64,000 nt of DNA. It comes from Sphingopyxis alaskensis RB2256 (GTDB lineage: Bacteria; Pseudomonadota; Alphaproteobacteria; Sphingomonadales; Sphingomonadaceae). The position numbers and the translations under genes were made by a program. This document shows, in pieces, positions 47,258 through 55,352 of the stretch (the stretch's first letter is position 1; every line of letters begins with the position of its first letter). The notes under the pieces are model-generated. The model saw nothing but the letters and a program-made list of their open reading frames with translations, did not search any database and was not told the origin of the DNA. The stretch covers positions 496,001-560,000 of the forward strand of contig NC_008048.1 in NCBI RefSeq assembly GCF_000013985.1, given 5' to 3'.

Positions 47258-47974
47258 ATGTTCAACGGGCTGATCGCCTATCTCGATTCGATCAAGGCGC
47301 GCGACCCCGCGCCGCGGTCGCGCTGGGAAATCCTGCTCTATCCGGGGCTGCTCGCGGTCGGATTGCACCGCATCGCCCACTGGCTGTTCGAGGCGCGTCT
47401 GTTTTTCCTCGCGCGCTTCGTCAATCACCTGTCGCGCTTCCTGACGGCGATCGACATCCATCCCGGCGCGAAGATCGGCCGTCACCTCTTCATCGACCAC
47501 GGCTTCACCGTCATCGGCGAAACCGCCGAGATCGGCGACAATGTGACCATTTACCAATGCGTGACGCTGGGCGGCACCGATCCCGCCAACGGCATTGCGG
47601 GCAAACGTCATCCGACACTGGCCGACGATGTCATCGTCGGATCGGGCGCGCAGATATTGGGGCCGATCACGGTCAACGCGCGCGCGCGCGTCGGCGCCAA
47701 TGCGGTGGTGACCAAGGACGTGCCCGAAGGTGCGGTGATGGTGGGCATCCCGGCGCGTTCGACCCTGGTCGATGCCGCCGAATATGCGCGCGAGTTCGTG
47801 CCTTATGGCACGCCGTGCAGCGAGATTTTCGATCCCGCGACGCAAAAGGTCGAACTGCTGCAATGCCAGCTCGAACAGATGCAGAAACAGCTCGCGGCGC
47901 TGATCGCCCAGCGCGACGTGGCGGAAGCTGACGAAGAGGCGCCGCGGCGCAAGGGAGGGCGTAAGAGCGCCTGA
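47258..47974 (+). CDS. cysE: Serine O-acetyltransferase
   Basis: Acetylates serine for cysteine synthesis, 238 residues, shorter than E. coli CysE as in the EpsC type. The left-handed beta-helix shows HPGAKIGRHLFIDHGFTVIGE, IGDNVTIYQCVTLGG and HPTLADDVIVGSGAQILGP; KDVPEGAVMVGIPAR ends it. A charged C-terminal coiled coil (LLQCQLEQMQKQLAALIAQR) follows, where the cysteine-feedback tail usually lies. AGGGGA six bases before ATG 47258. Overlaps the DUF2794 start by one base. Confidence 0.93.
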   Translation: MFNGLIAYLDSIKARDPAPRSRWEILLYPGLLAVGLHRIAHWLFEARLFFLARFVNHLSRFLTAIDIHPGAKIGRHLFIDHGFTVIGETAEIGDNVTIYQCVTLGGTDPANGIAGKRHPTLADDVIVGSGAQILGPITVNARARVGANAVVTKDVPEGAVMVGIPARSTLVDAAEYAREFVPYGTPCSEIFDPATQKVELLQCQLEQMQKQLAALIAQRDVAEADEEAPRRKGGRKSA

Positions 47975-48321
47975 TGGGAACGGTCACCCCCCTGCCGTTC
48001 GCAGGCCGGACGGCGCCGCTTCAGACCGGTTTCGAACGCCCCGAACTTTTGCGCATCCTCGACCTTTACGGCCGCATGGTCGCCGCAGGGCATTGGCGCG
48101 ACTATGCGATGGATTTCCACCGCGACGCCGCGATCTTCTCCGCCTTTCGTCGCGCCGCAGAGCGCCCCGAATACCGCATCGAAAAACGCCCCGCGCTCCG
48201 GAACCGTCAGGGCATGTGGGCCTTGGTCTCCGAAGCCGGGGCGATCCTGAAGCGCGGGGACGAGCTGTCCAATGTGCTCGCCCCCGTCGAGCGCAAACTT
48301 ATGAAGCTGGTTGCGGACTGA
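47974..48321 (+). CDS. DUF2794 domain-containing protein
   Basis: 115 residues, a family restricted largely to alphaproteobacteria. Seen: PLQTGFERPELLRILDLYGR, AGHWRDYAMDFHRDAAIFSA and ALRNRQGMWALVSEAGAILK. No function is known. Co-translated with cysE (the ATG shares the A of the cysE TGA). Its last 23 bases overlap the end of the convergent membrane gene. Confidence 0.9.
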   Translation: MGTVTPLPFAGRTAPLQTGFERPELLRILDLYGRMVAAGHWRDYAMDFHRDAAIFSAFRRAAERPEYRIEKRPALRNRQGMWALVSEAGAILKRGDELSNVLAPVERKLMKLVAD

Positions 48322-49363
48322 CCGCGACCGGCAACTGATTGGCGATAGTCGTTGGCAGGATCCCCACGACCACCGCCCGCGCATTCTGCCAGAAGGCCGA
48401 CAGCAGCAGAAGCGCCGAGCCGATCACGAAGGCGGTAAGCGCGACGTTGAGTTCGACCGCGCCGAACTGGTTGAACAGCTGCGTCAGCGCGAAGAGCACA
48501 TAGGCGAGCGCCGAAACGAGCAGCGCGCGGCGGTCGATCGCAAGCGCGATCAGCCCGAACAGCACATAGATGGCGACGACCATGACGGCGGCGCCGCTGC
48601 CGATATTGTCGCCCTCGGTCACGCCGAGCAGGTGAAAGATCGGATGCGCGATCATCGGTGCGGCGAGCAAATGCAGCCAGAAGGCGACGTCGCTGCGCCG
48701 CGTCTGGCGCGCCCGGTCGCTCTTGTCCCACCACATGGCGAGCGTGAACACCCCAAGCCCCGCGACGAGGACCAGCGCCATCACCAGCGTCGGGTTATGA
48801 TCGGGAACGCCGGTCAGCGACAGGATCAGCGCGATCGCGGTCGCCGCGATTGCGGCGGTGCCCGCCGCGACGGTGATCGGCACCATGAAGCGCTTCCAGT
48901 GCAGCCAGGTTGCGCCCGCAGTGACTGCGGCGATCGAACCGACCAGCAACGCGCCGACGGTATCGCCGGGGCTGCGGCCGAAAATCGCCTCGCCATGTTC
49001 GACGAGGAAACCCGCCATCGTCGCAAAGACGCCGCCGGCAAAGGCGAGCACGAGGATGATGCTGGGCAGCGCCATGCGCCGGCGGCGCGTAAAATACTCC
49101 GCCAGCAACCACGCCGAGCCGGCGACGAAGGCGCCGGCGAGCGCGGAGTGAATCGATTCGCCGATCCACGCCACCGCGACGAGCAGGATTACCGCCGCGA
49201 TGCTCACGAAAATATCGTTGAAGCCGGTGATGAGGCGGAAGGATTCTTCATCCGCTCCGGGGGCGGCGCGCACCGATGCGATATGGCCACGAAAGGCCGC
49301 GGCGGCCTCCGGCGTCAATATCTTCGCATCGACCGCGGCTTGCAGGTCGCTTTCACTATACAT
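48299..49363 (-). CDS. DUF2157-like polytopic membrane protein
   Basis: 354 residues with about ten hydrophobic segments after a soluble N-terminus (YSESDLQAAVDAKILTPEAA, FRLITGFNDIFVSIAAVILL). The N-terminal pattern and repeated short helices resemble DUF2157/DUF4401 proteins. AAGGA nine bases before the ATG. No transport motif is recognised. Ends convergent with DUF2794, overlapping it by 23 bases. Confidence 0.65.
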   Translation of the reverse strand: MYSESDLQAAVDAKILTPEAAAAFRGHIASVRAAPGADEESFRLITGFNDIFVSIAAVILLVAVAWIGESIHSALAGAFVAGSAWLLAEYFTRRRRMALPSIILVLAFAGGVFATMAGFLVEHGEAIFGRSPGDTVGALLVGSIAAVTAGATWLHWKRFMVPITVAAGTAAIAATAIALILSLTGVPDHNPTLVMALVLVAGLGVFTLAMWWDKSDRARQTRRSDVAFWLHLLAAPMIAHPIFHLLGVTEGDNIGSGAAVMVVAIYVLFGLIALAIDRRALLVSALAYVLFALTQLFNQFGAVELNVALTAFVIGSALLLLSAFWQNARAVVVGILPTTIANQLPVAVSPQPAS

Positions 49364-49449
49364 CGGGGTCGTCCTTCTTAGACCGATCCCCTTGCCCCGC
49401 GGCGACTATCGCAGAACTGTGTTGCTGTGTCAATACGGTATGGCGCTTA

Positions 49450-49627
49450 TCCTTCCCCCTTGATGGGGGAAGGATACGGGGCCTTGCCCGCGACAGCGGG
49501 CTAGGCGTAGTTGGATGAGGGTGATGGTGCGTCCTGATGGTTAGTGTCAGGCTGAGACCGCACCCCCACCGCTGCGACTAGGCGGCAAGCCGCCAAGTCT
49601 CGCTGCCTCCCCCAACAAGGGGGAGCG
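49450..49627. repeat. Large palindromic repeat, CTCCCC class
   Basis: Left hairpin TCCTTCCCCCTTGATGGGGG (49450-49474) and right end CTCCCCCAACAAGGGGGAG near 49607-49625, with inner GGCGGCAAGCCGCC. It fills most of the 273-base gap between two leftward genes. Confidence 0.7.
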
Positions 49628-49636
49628 TGGTCGTTA

Positions 49637-50539
49637 TCACCCCAGCGCCATCAGTGCCCTCATCACATTCATCGACTGTTCGCTGCCCGATTGCGGGACG
49701 GTGTCGCCGGTGCGGTCGATGATCTTGTCCCACGCCGCGGCGACGCCTTCGGGGGTGCGCTCGCCCTCGGGCAGCGCCACGCCGGGGGTCATGGTGACAT
49801 AGGCGGCGTGATAGGCGCCCGCGCCCGCGCCGATGATCATGTTGGTCGGCGCATCCTCGCTGACGAGATAGAGCGCGGCCGGCACGACATTTGCGGGAGT
49901 GAACTTTTCGAACAGTTCGGCGGGGAAAATATCCTCGGTCATCCGGGTGCCCGCAACGGGGGCGATCGTGTTGCAGCGGATATTATATTTCGCGCCTTCG
50001 AGGTGGAGCGTCTTGGTGAGCCCCGCGAGGCCCAGCTTCGCCGCGCCATAGTTCGCCTGCCCAAAATTGCCGTAAAGGCCGGTCGAGGAGGCGGTCATCA
50101 GGATGCGGCCATAGGCCTGGTCGCGCATGATGTCCCAGCACGCCTTGGTGACATAGGCGCTGCCGAGCAGGTGGACCTTGACCACCAGGTCGAAATCGGC
50201 GGGGTCCATCTTGGCAAAGCTCTTGTCGCGCAGGATGCCGGCGTTGTTGATCAGGATGTGGACGCCGCCCCATTCCTCCTTCGCCTTGGCGACCATTTCG
50301 ACCATCTGTTCATATTCGGTGACGCTGCCGCCGTCGGGCATGGCGGTGCCGCCCGCGGCGCGGATTTCCTCGACCACCGCAAGCGCCGCGTCCGAATGGC
50401 CGGTGCCGTCGCGCGCACCGCCGAGATCGTTGACCACGACCTTGGCGCCGCGCCGCGCGAGTTCGAGCGCATAGGCGCGGCCAAGCCCGCCGCCCGCGCC
50501 GGTGACAATGGCAACGCGGCCGTCAAAATTGATCGTCAT
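49637..50539 (-). CDS. SDR family oxidoreductase, 3-hydroxyacyl-CoA dehydrogenase-like
   Basis: NAD(P)-dependent dehydrogenase of 300 residues with all normal SDR motifs: [30 protein letters not shown] (an acidic NAD-preferring site with the extra GGARDG typical of peroxisomal MFE-2-like enzymes), NNAG, and [19 protein letters not shown] with Ser, Tyr and Lys. A C-terminal extension ([19 protein letters not shown]) is seen in MFE-2-like members. GGGAG six bases before the ATG. Likely in fatty acid or sterol side-chain oxidation; substrate unproven. Confidence 0.88.
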   Translation of the reverse strand: MTINFDGRVAIVTGAGGGLGRAYALELARRGAKVVVNDLGGARDGTGHSDAALAVVEEIRAAGGTAMPDGGSVTEYEQMVEMVAKAKEEWGGVHILINNAGILRDKSFAKMDPADFDLVVKVHLLGSAYVTKACWDIMRDQAYGRILMTASSTGLYGNFGQANYGAAKLGLAGLTKTLHLEGAKYNIRCNTIAPVAGTRMTEDIFPAELFEKFTPANVVPAALYLVSEDAPTNMIIGAGAGAYHAAYVTMTPGVALPEGERTPEGVAAAWDKIIDRTGDTVPQSGSEQSMNVMRALMALG

Positions 50540-50651
50540 GATGGTCTCCCGCAAAGGGCCCTCTGAAAAGGTTGCCCGAAAAAACTGGAACGTCCTTAGC
50601 CCGTCGCGCCCCGCTGGCAAGGGGTCAGGAAAAAGAGCGATGCAACAAAAA

Positions 50652-50669
50652 TGTCATGCAATTGACGCG
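50652..50669 (+). promoter_or_regulatory. Weak Pho-box-like sequence before the porin
   Basis: TGTCATG, 4 bases, then TGACGCG. PhoB sites are two 7-base direct repeats four bases apart; the first half fits well and the second moderately. It lies 70 bases before the start of a phosphate-porin-like gene. Suggestive only. Confidence 0.35.
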
Positions 50670-50738
50670 CAACGGTCACTAATACGCCATAACAGCGCCG
50701 CCAGTTTGTAACCCTTTCGTCACGGAGCTTTCCCTTCC

Positions 50739-52091
50739 ATGCGCCATTCGCTGACCGCCGCCCTGCTGGCGACCTCGATCCTCTGCCTGCCGTCGACGGC
50801 GCGCGCACAGACGATGACCGCCGAGGAAGCCGCCGCGCTCCGCGCGGAACTCGCGGCGCTGAAGGCACAGGTCGCGACGCTCGAATCGCGTCTCGACGCG
50901 GCGACCGGGCAGCCCGCTCCCGCTGCCCAGCCCAAGTCGCCGTCGGTGGCCGCCAAACCCGCGAGCGAGATCGGCTGGAAGGGCGCGCCCGAGATCAGAA
51001 CCGCCGACGGCTGGAGCTTCAAGCCGCGCGGACGGATGCAGGTCGACCTCGCCGCGGTCGATACACCCGTCGGGGCGACCGACGCGCGTGGCGGGCTGAA
51101 AACCGAGTTTCGCCGAATCTATCTGGGCGTCGACGGCAAGATTCCCGGCGGTTTCGCCTATCGCGTCGAGGCCGATGTGGCGAACAATTCGGTGGAGCTT
51201 ACCGACGTTTACCTGACCTATGGCACCGGGCCCTTGTCGGTTACGGCCGGCCAGATCAAGCCCTTCTGGTCGCTCGACGAAATGACCAGCGACCTTTTCA
51301 CCAGCTTCATGGAGCGCGCGGCCTTTGCCCAGGCTTTTGGCTTCGAGCGGCGCGTCGGCCTGTCGGCGCAATATAGGAGGGGCGACCTGCTGCTTCAGGC
51401 GGGGGTGTTCGGCGACAATGCGGGCGACCTGCTCGACGACAGCAACAATGCGGTCAGCCTCGATGGGCGAGTGGTGTGGATGCCCAAGCTCGGCGACACG
51501 CAGCTGCACCTCGCCGCGTCGGGCCACTGGCGCGATCCCAATGATCCCGCCGCGCTCGGGCGCTACCGTGCGCGTCCCTTCGCGCACACGACCGACGTGC
51601 GGCTGGTCGATACGGGGCTGATCGACGTCGCGAGCGAACGCGGTATCGGGCTGGAGGGCGCGGTGATCGCCGGGCCGTTCCACGCGGCGGGCGAGGGCTA
51701 TTGGCACCGCGTCAATCGCACCGGACCGGCCGACCCGACCTTCTTCGGCGGCTATGCCGAGGTCGGGATGGTGCTGACGCCGGGCGACCGCCGCGGTTAC
51801 AAGGATGGCGGTTTCGACCGGCTGAAACCCACGAAGCCGATCACTGCCGGCGGCGTCGGCGCGTTCGAAGTGAACGCCCGCTACGATCATCTTGATCTGA
51901 ACGACGGCGGGATCGTCGGCGGGCGCCAGCAGGCGGCGCTGATCAGCCTCGTCTGGGCGCCGGTCGACTATATTCGCATCAACGCCAACTATGGGAAATT
52001 GTGGGTGGGCGATGCACGTGTGGCAACGGCGACGGGGGACCGCGATTATACGGCGGACACCTTCGGCCTTCGGACGCAGGTGGATTTCTGA
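50739..52091 (+). CDS. OprP/OprO-like phosphate-selective porin
   Basis: Outer-membrane beta-barrel porin, 450 residues. A signal peptide (MRHSLTAALLATSILCLPST then ARAQ) is followed by a coiled coil (EEAAALRAELAALKAQVATL), typical of alphaproteobacterial OprP-like porins, then barrel strands such as KPRGRMQVDLAAVD, FRRIYLGVDGKIPGGFAYRVE and GFERRVGLSAQYRRG. It ends in a phenylalanine (TQVDF), the usual BAM signal. Phosphate selectivity is inferred from family. Confidence 0.88.
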   Translation: MRHSLTAALLATSILCLPSTARAQTMTAEEAAALRAELAALKAQVATLESRLDAATGQPAPAAQPKSPSVAAKPASEIGWKGAPEIRTADGWSFKPRGRMQVDLAAVDTPVGATDARGGLKTEFRRIYLGVDGKIPGGFAYRVEADVANNSVELTDVYLTYGTGPLSVTAGQIKPFWSLDEMTSDLFTSFMERAAFAQAFGFERRVGLSAQYRRGDLLLQAGVFGDNAGDLLDDSNNAVSLDGRVVWMPKLGDTQLHLAASGHWRDPNDPAALGRYRARPFAHTTDVRLVDTGLIDVASERGIGLEGAVIAGPFHAAGEGYWHRVNRTGPADPTFFGGYAEVGMVLTPGDRRGYKDGGFDRLKPTKPITAGGVGAFEVNARYDHLDLNDGGIVGGRQQAALISLVWAPVDYIRINANYGKLWVGDARVATATGDRDYTADTFGLRTQVDF

Positions 52092-52106
52092 TGCGGGTTG
52101 GCGGGG

Positions 52107-53528
52107 CTATTTCGCCTTCTTGATGCCTGCTGCCGTTTCGAGTTCGACCAGAGAGTCTTCCAGATAGTCGATCATCCGCTGCGCGTGCGGGACGCTGCGG
52201 CGGCAGGCGGTGATGCCGAAGTCGATATTCCTGAAGTTCGACACCTGCGTGATGTTCATCGCCATGCCGTCGACCGGGATGCTTGCGGGATACATGCCGT
52301 CGAGTCGCGCGCCGTTCCAGTACATCTGCTCGCGCGGGCCGGGGACGTTGGAAATGGTCACCGAATAGGCCGGAAACTTGTCGGCGGTGCGCGTGAGCGC
52401 GGTGAGCATCATCGGGAAGCTGGTGATCGCGGTATAGAGCCGTATTTGCTGCGCGGTCATCGCGCGAAGCTGCGCCTTCGCCGAGTTCATCGATTCCTGG
52501 ATCATCGCCATGCGCGTCGCCGGATCGTCGATATGCGTCGCAAGGTTCGCGGTCACCGACGCGACCGAATTGCCCGAATCGATGTCGTCCTTGGGCCGGA
52601 TCGACACCGGCGCCATGGCTTTCAAGGGCTTGTCGGGCAGTTCGTTCAGCGATTGCAGATATTTGCGCATCGCGCCCGCGCACATGCCGAGCACCGCGTC
52701 GTTGATCGTCCCGTCATAAGCCTTGCCCATCGCCCTGACCCGTTCCAGCGACCAGCTTTGCGCGACGAAGCGCCGCGCGCCGGTGATGTTGCGGTTGAAG
52801 CTGGTGCGCGGCACGCCCGCAAAGGGCGTGGCCAGCCCGTCGCCGCCGATGCCGAACATCGCCGCGAGATACTGGTTCATCGCCTTCGTCACCCCGACGC
52901 TGTTGCCCCACTGTTCCTTCAGGAAATCGCCGATCGCCTTGATGTCGGTGAGGTCGGGGCGCGGCGGTTTTTTGGGGGCGGGGAAGCTGCGCTTGTACGC
53001 CTCATAGGCCTCGACCGACAGCGGCGAGGCGGTGCGCCGTTCGTCGGGATCGGGCGAGAGCATCGAATTATAGAAATGGATGCTCGCTGCGCCATCCATA
53101 AGCGCGTGATGGACCTTCTTGAATGTCGCGATCTGCCGGTTGGGCAGCCCGGAGATGAGCGTGATTTCCCACAAGGGGCGGGTGCGGTCGAGAAGGCCCG
53201 AATGGAGCCGCGAGGCGAGTTCGAACATCTCGCGGTAGCGCCCCGGCTTGGGCAGCGCGGCGGCGCGGACATGATAGTGCATGTCGATGTCGCGGTCGGG
53301 CACAAGGCGGATCGGGCCATATTGACCGAAGGGGGTGAGCTTGAGCACCTCGCTGAACGGGCGCCGCAACCCCTCCGACTGGCGGAGCAGCGTGAGCTGT
53401 TCGTTCAGCCACTCGGTCTCGTCGACCCCGTCGGGCAGCGTGTAGAGGTTGATGCCGCCGATGTGCATCGGCATCTCGCGACTTTCCCCCCACAGGAACA
53501 TCGCATCGGTCACCGGCATCAACCGCAT
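52107..53528 (-). CDS. Wax ester synthase/diacylglycerol O-acyltransferase
   Basis: WS/DGAT enzyme forming wax esters or triacylglycerol from acyl-CoA, 473 residues. The catalytic motif HHxxxDG is present as KVHHALMDGAASIHFYNSML. Other family stretches: PMHIGGINLYTLPDG, RPLWEITLISGLPNRQIA and the C-terminal SNVPGPREQMYWNGARLDGM. ATG 53528 has GGAG about eight bases upstream; longer upstream frame is not family sequence. Stands convergent with the porin, 15 bases away. Confidence 0.92.
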   Translation of the reverse strand: MRLMPVTDAMFLWGESREMPMHIGGINLYTLPDGVDETEWLNEQLTLLRQSEGLRRPFSEVLKLTPFGQYGPIRLVPDRDIDMHYHVRAAALPKPGRYREMFELASRLHSGLLDRTRPLWEITLISGLPNRQIATFKKVHHALMDGAASIHFYNSMLSPDPDERRTASPLSVEAYEAYKRSFPAPKKPPRPDLTDIKAIGDFLKEQWGNSVGVTKAMNQYLAAMFGIGGDGLATPFAGVPRTSFNRNITGARRFVAQSWSLERVRAMGKAYDGTINDAVLGMCAGAMRKYLQSLNELPDKPLKAMAPVSIRPKDDIDSGNSVASVTANLATHIDDPATRMAMIQESMNSAKAQLRAMTAQQIRLYTAITSFPMMLTALTRTADKFPAYSVTISNVPGPREQMYWNGARLDGMYPASIPVDGMAMNITQVSNFRNIDFGITACRRSVPHAQRMIDYLEDSLVELETAAGIKKAK

Positions 53529-53614
53529 GGCAGCTCTCCCCCTATGCTGCGCCTTGGCCGTGCAGCATGGCAGCGGAGGTGGGTGAGTCAAGGCCGGGGG
53601 CGGAGGGAGGCTCG

Positions 53615-53932
53615 TCAGGCGGCGGCGTTCAACGCCCAAAACTCGATCGTGATCGTGACCGGGCCTTCCGGTTCCAGATGGTGCGGGACGCCGGGCGGGA
53701 TCAGCATCGTATCGCCAGCCGCGATGCGTCGTGCGCCGCCCCTGTCATCGTCCCAGCGGAATCGGATTGCGCCCGCCACGACATGCAGAAGCCCCCAGGC
53801 GCCGGGTTTCAGCCGATGCTCGCGCAGGAATCCGGCCGGAATATCGGCCGCAGCAAAGGGGCCTATTTGACGGTAGGCGGTAGCGCCCGGCGGCAGCGGC
53901 GGTTTGCGATCGGCGATAAGTGTTTTGTCCAT
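53615..53932 (-). CDS. DUF1971 cupin-like protein
   Basis: 105 residues with a cupin-like barrel: PPLPPGATAYRQIGPF, IPAGFLREHRLKPGAWGLLH, GDTMLIPPGVPHHLEPEG and ITIEFW. DUF1971 occurs as a stand-alone protein and fused to TehB; some members are linked to nitrate/nitrite or nitric oxide stress. Here it is third in line after a truncated haemoglobin and a small membrane protein, two bases after the latter. Its histidines (H in HRLK, HHLE) could bind metal. Confidence 0.8.
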   Translation of the reverse strand: MDKTLIADRKPPLPPGATAYRQIGPFAAADIPAGFLREHRLKPGAWGLLHVVAGAIRFRWDDDRGGARRIAAGDTMLIPPGVPHHLEPEGPVTITIEFWALNAAA

Positions 53933-53934
53933 CG

Positions 53935-54342
53935 TCAGAAGCTCGCGGCGCGGATGGCGAAGAAAGTCAGGCCCAGGAAGGCAAAGCCCGCCGGCACGGC
54001 GAGCAACTGCGCGGCGACGGTGCCGCGGTCCATCGGGCCGGTCCAGGTATCGAGCGTCCCGCCGACGCGATCGAGCGGCGAGTCATGTTCGGGGCCCTTT
54101 TGCGCATGGAGCAGCCCGGCGGTCACGAAATACATCAGCATGTAAAGCAAGGAGATGACGAGCGCGAAAATCGTCGCCGTGTCGCGGCCGGTCGCCGCGC
54201 CAATGCCGACAAAGAAGATGGCATAACAGGCGAACATCGCGCGCCACATCCAGCGCGGCAGCTGAAATCCCGCCTGAACCCCGCTGGTTTCATATGGATC
54301 GTTGGACAGGCGGGCGGGCTGAACGGCGGGAAGGTCAGACAT
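53935..54342 (-). CDS. Hypothetical three-helix membrane protein
   Basis: 135 residues, with an N-terminal soluble part (DPYETSGVQAGFQLPRW) and three hydrophobic helices: WRAMFACYAIFFVGIGAATG, IFALVISLLYMLMYFVTAG and AQLLAVPAGFAFLGLTFFAI. No family recognised. It overlaps the truncated haemoglobin by eight bases and precedes DUF1971 by two, so it belongs to the same transcript and likely the same stress response. Confidence 0.7.
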   Translation of the reverse strand: MSDLPAVQPARLSNDPYETSGVQAGFQLPRWMWRAMFACYAIFFVGIGAATGRDTATIFALVISLLYMLMYFVTAGLLHAQKGPEHDSPLDRVGGTLDTWTGPMDRGTVAAQLLAVPAGFAFLGLTFFAIRAASF

Positions 54343-54820
54343 GGGGAAGCTCCACTTTGCTGAACAGATCGGCGTCGCGGTCGCGATGCAGGCGGATGCC
54401 GGTGAGCAGGCTTTCGGCGATCATTCGCGCCTTCTCCCCGACCAGTTTCGCCGCTTCGGGCGTCGGCGCGAGGCGGTGCAGCGTGGCGTAGAAAAGGTCG
54501 AGCCAGTGCGCGAAATGCGCGTCGTCGAGGCCGGGGATCGCGAGATGCTTGACCATCGGATTGCCCGAAAAACTGCCCGCGGCCAGCAGGATCGACTGCC
54601 AGAAGCGGTTCATCTGGGCGAGATGCGCGGGCCAATCGTCGATGCGAGCGGCAAAGACCGGGCCGAGCAGCGCATCGGCGCGGATCGCGGCGTAAAAATC
54701 GTCGACGAATGCCGCGATAAAGGCTTCGTCGATGCCGATGACCTTTGCATCGGCGCGGCGCGCCGCGCGCGCGGCGGCGGCGTGGGGATGGGCGGGAGCG
54801 TGCGCGCGGATCGGTTGCAT
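54335..54820 (-). CDS. Group III truncated haemoglobin
   Basis: Small globin of 161 residues, binding O2 or NO at haem. The group III pattern is seen: IAAFVDDFYAAIRADALLGP, MNRFWQSILLAAGSFSGNPM, and proximal histidine region LDDAHFAHWLDLFYATL. The N-terminal 25 residues form an Ala/His-rich extension. Group III members are tied to nitric oxide or reactive nitrogen defence in some bacteria. It is first in a three-gene operon, 81 bases from a divergent Rrf2 regulator. Confidence 0.88.
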   Translation of the reverse strand: MQPIRAHAPAHPHAAAARAARRADAKVIGIDEAFIAAFVDDFYAAIRADALLGPVFAARIDDWPAHLAQMNRFWQSILLAAGSFSGNPMVKHLAIPGLDDAHFAHWLDLFYATLHRLAPTPEAAKLVGEKARMIAESLLTGIRLHRDRDADLFSKVELPHV

Positions 54821-54837
54821 GGGTTCGACTCAATAAT

Positions 54838-54882
54838 GGTATATAAGATACCTCTTATTATCGCGGTTGAGCTAAAAAGCAA
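54838..54882 (-). promoter_or_regulatory. Promoter of the haemoglobin operon with NsrR-like palindrome
   Basis: Read leftward: TTGCTT (54877-54882) as -35, 16 bases, TAATAA (54855-54860) as -10, then GGTATCTTATATACC (54838-54852), an inverted repeat GGTAT-N5-ATACC over the expected transcription start. A repressor bound there would block the operon. On the other strand the same AT-rich gap serves the Rrf2 gene. Confidence 0.65.
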
Positions 54883-54901
54883 TATATAATATACTTAATT
54901 T

Positions 54902-55333
54902 ATGCGACTGAGCCTTCACAGCGACTATGCCCTGCGGATCCTGATGGCGCTGGCGGCGACCGGCGAGCAGATGTCGGTCGATGAGATCGCCAGCCACTAC
55001 GGCATTTCGCGCAACCATCTGGCCAAGGTCGCGCAGCGGCTGCAGGCGCTGGGCTATGTCAGCGCGCAGCGCGGCCGCGGCGGGGGGCTGACGCTCGCGC
55101 GCGCGCCGTCCGAGGTGATCGCGGGAACGGTCGTGCGCGAGTTCGAAAATCTGGGCGGGCTGGTCGAATGTATGGACCCGGCAACCTCAACCTGTCCGGT
55201 GCGCGGCGGATGCGGGTTGCAAGGGGCGCTCGGCGGCGCACTCGCCGCCTTCCTCGCGCACCTCGACCGCTATACGCTCGCCGACCTGCTGCCGCAGCCG
55301 GCGCGGTTCCGCGCGCTGCTCGGCGCCGAGTGA
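54902..55333 (+). CDS. Rrf2 family regulator, NsrR-like
   Basis: Iron-sulfur winged-helix regulator of 143 residues. MRLSLHSDYALRILMALA matches the NsrR start, including Asp8, a cluster ligand in Streptomyces NsrR. Three cysteines follow at 90, 98 and 104 (ECMDPATSTCPVRGGCGL), suitable for a [4Fe-4S] or [2Fe-2S] cluster. HTH: MSVDEIASHYGISRNHLAKV. Divergent from the haemoglobin operon with an operator-like palindrome between, so it likely senses NO. Confidence 0.85.
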   Translation: MRLSLHSDYALRILMALAATGEQMSVDEIASHYGISRNHLAKVAQRLQALGYVSAQRGRGGGLTLARAPSEVIAGTVVREFENLGGLVECMDPATSTCPVRGGCGLQGALGGALAAFLAHLDRYTLADLLPQPARFRALLGAE

Positions 55334-55352
55334 GGCGGCAGGTGGCGCCCGG

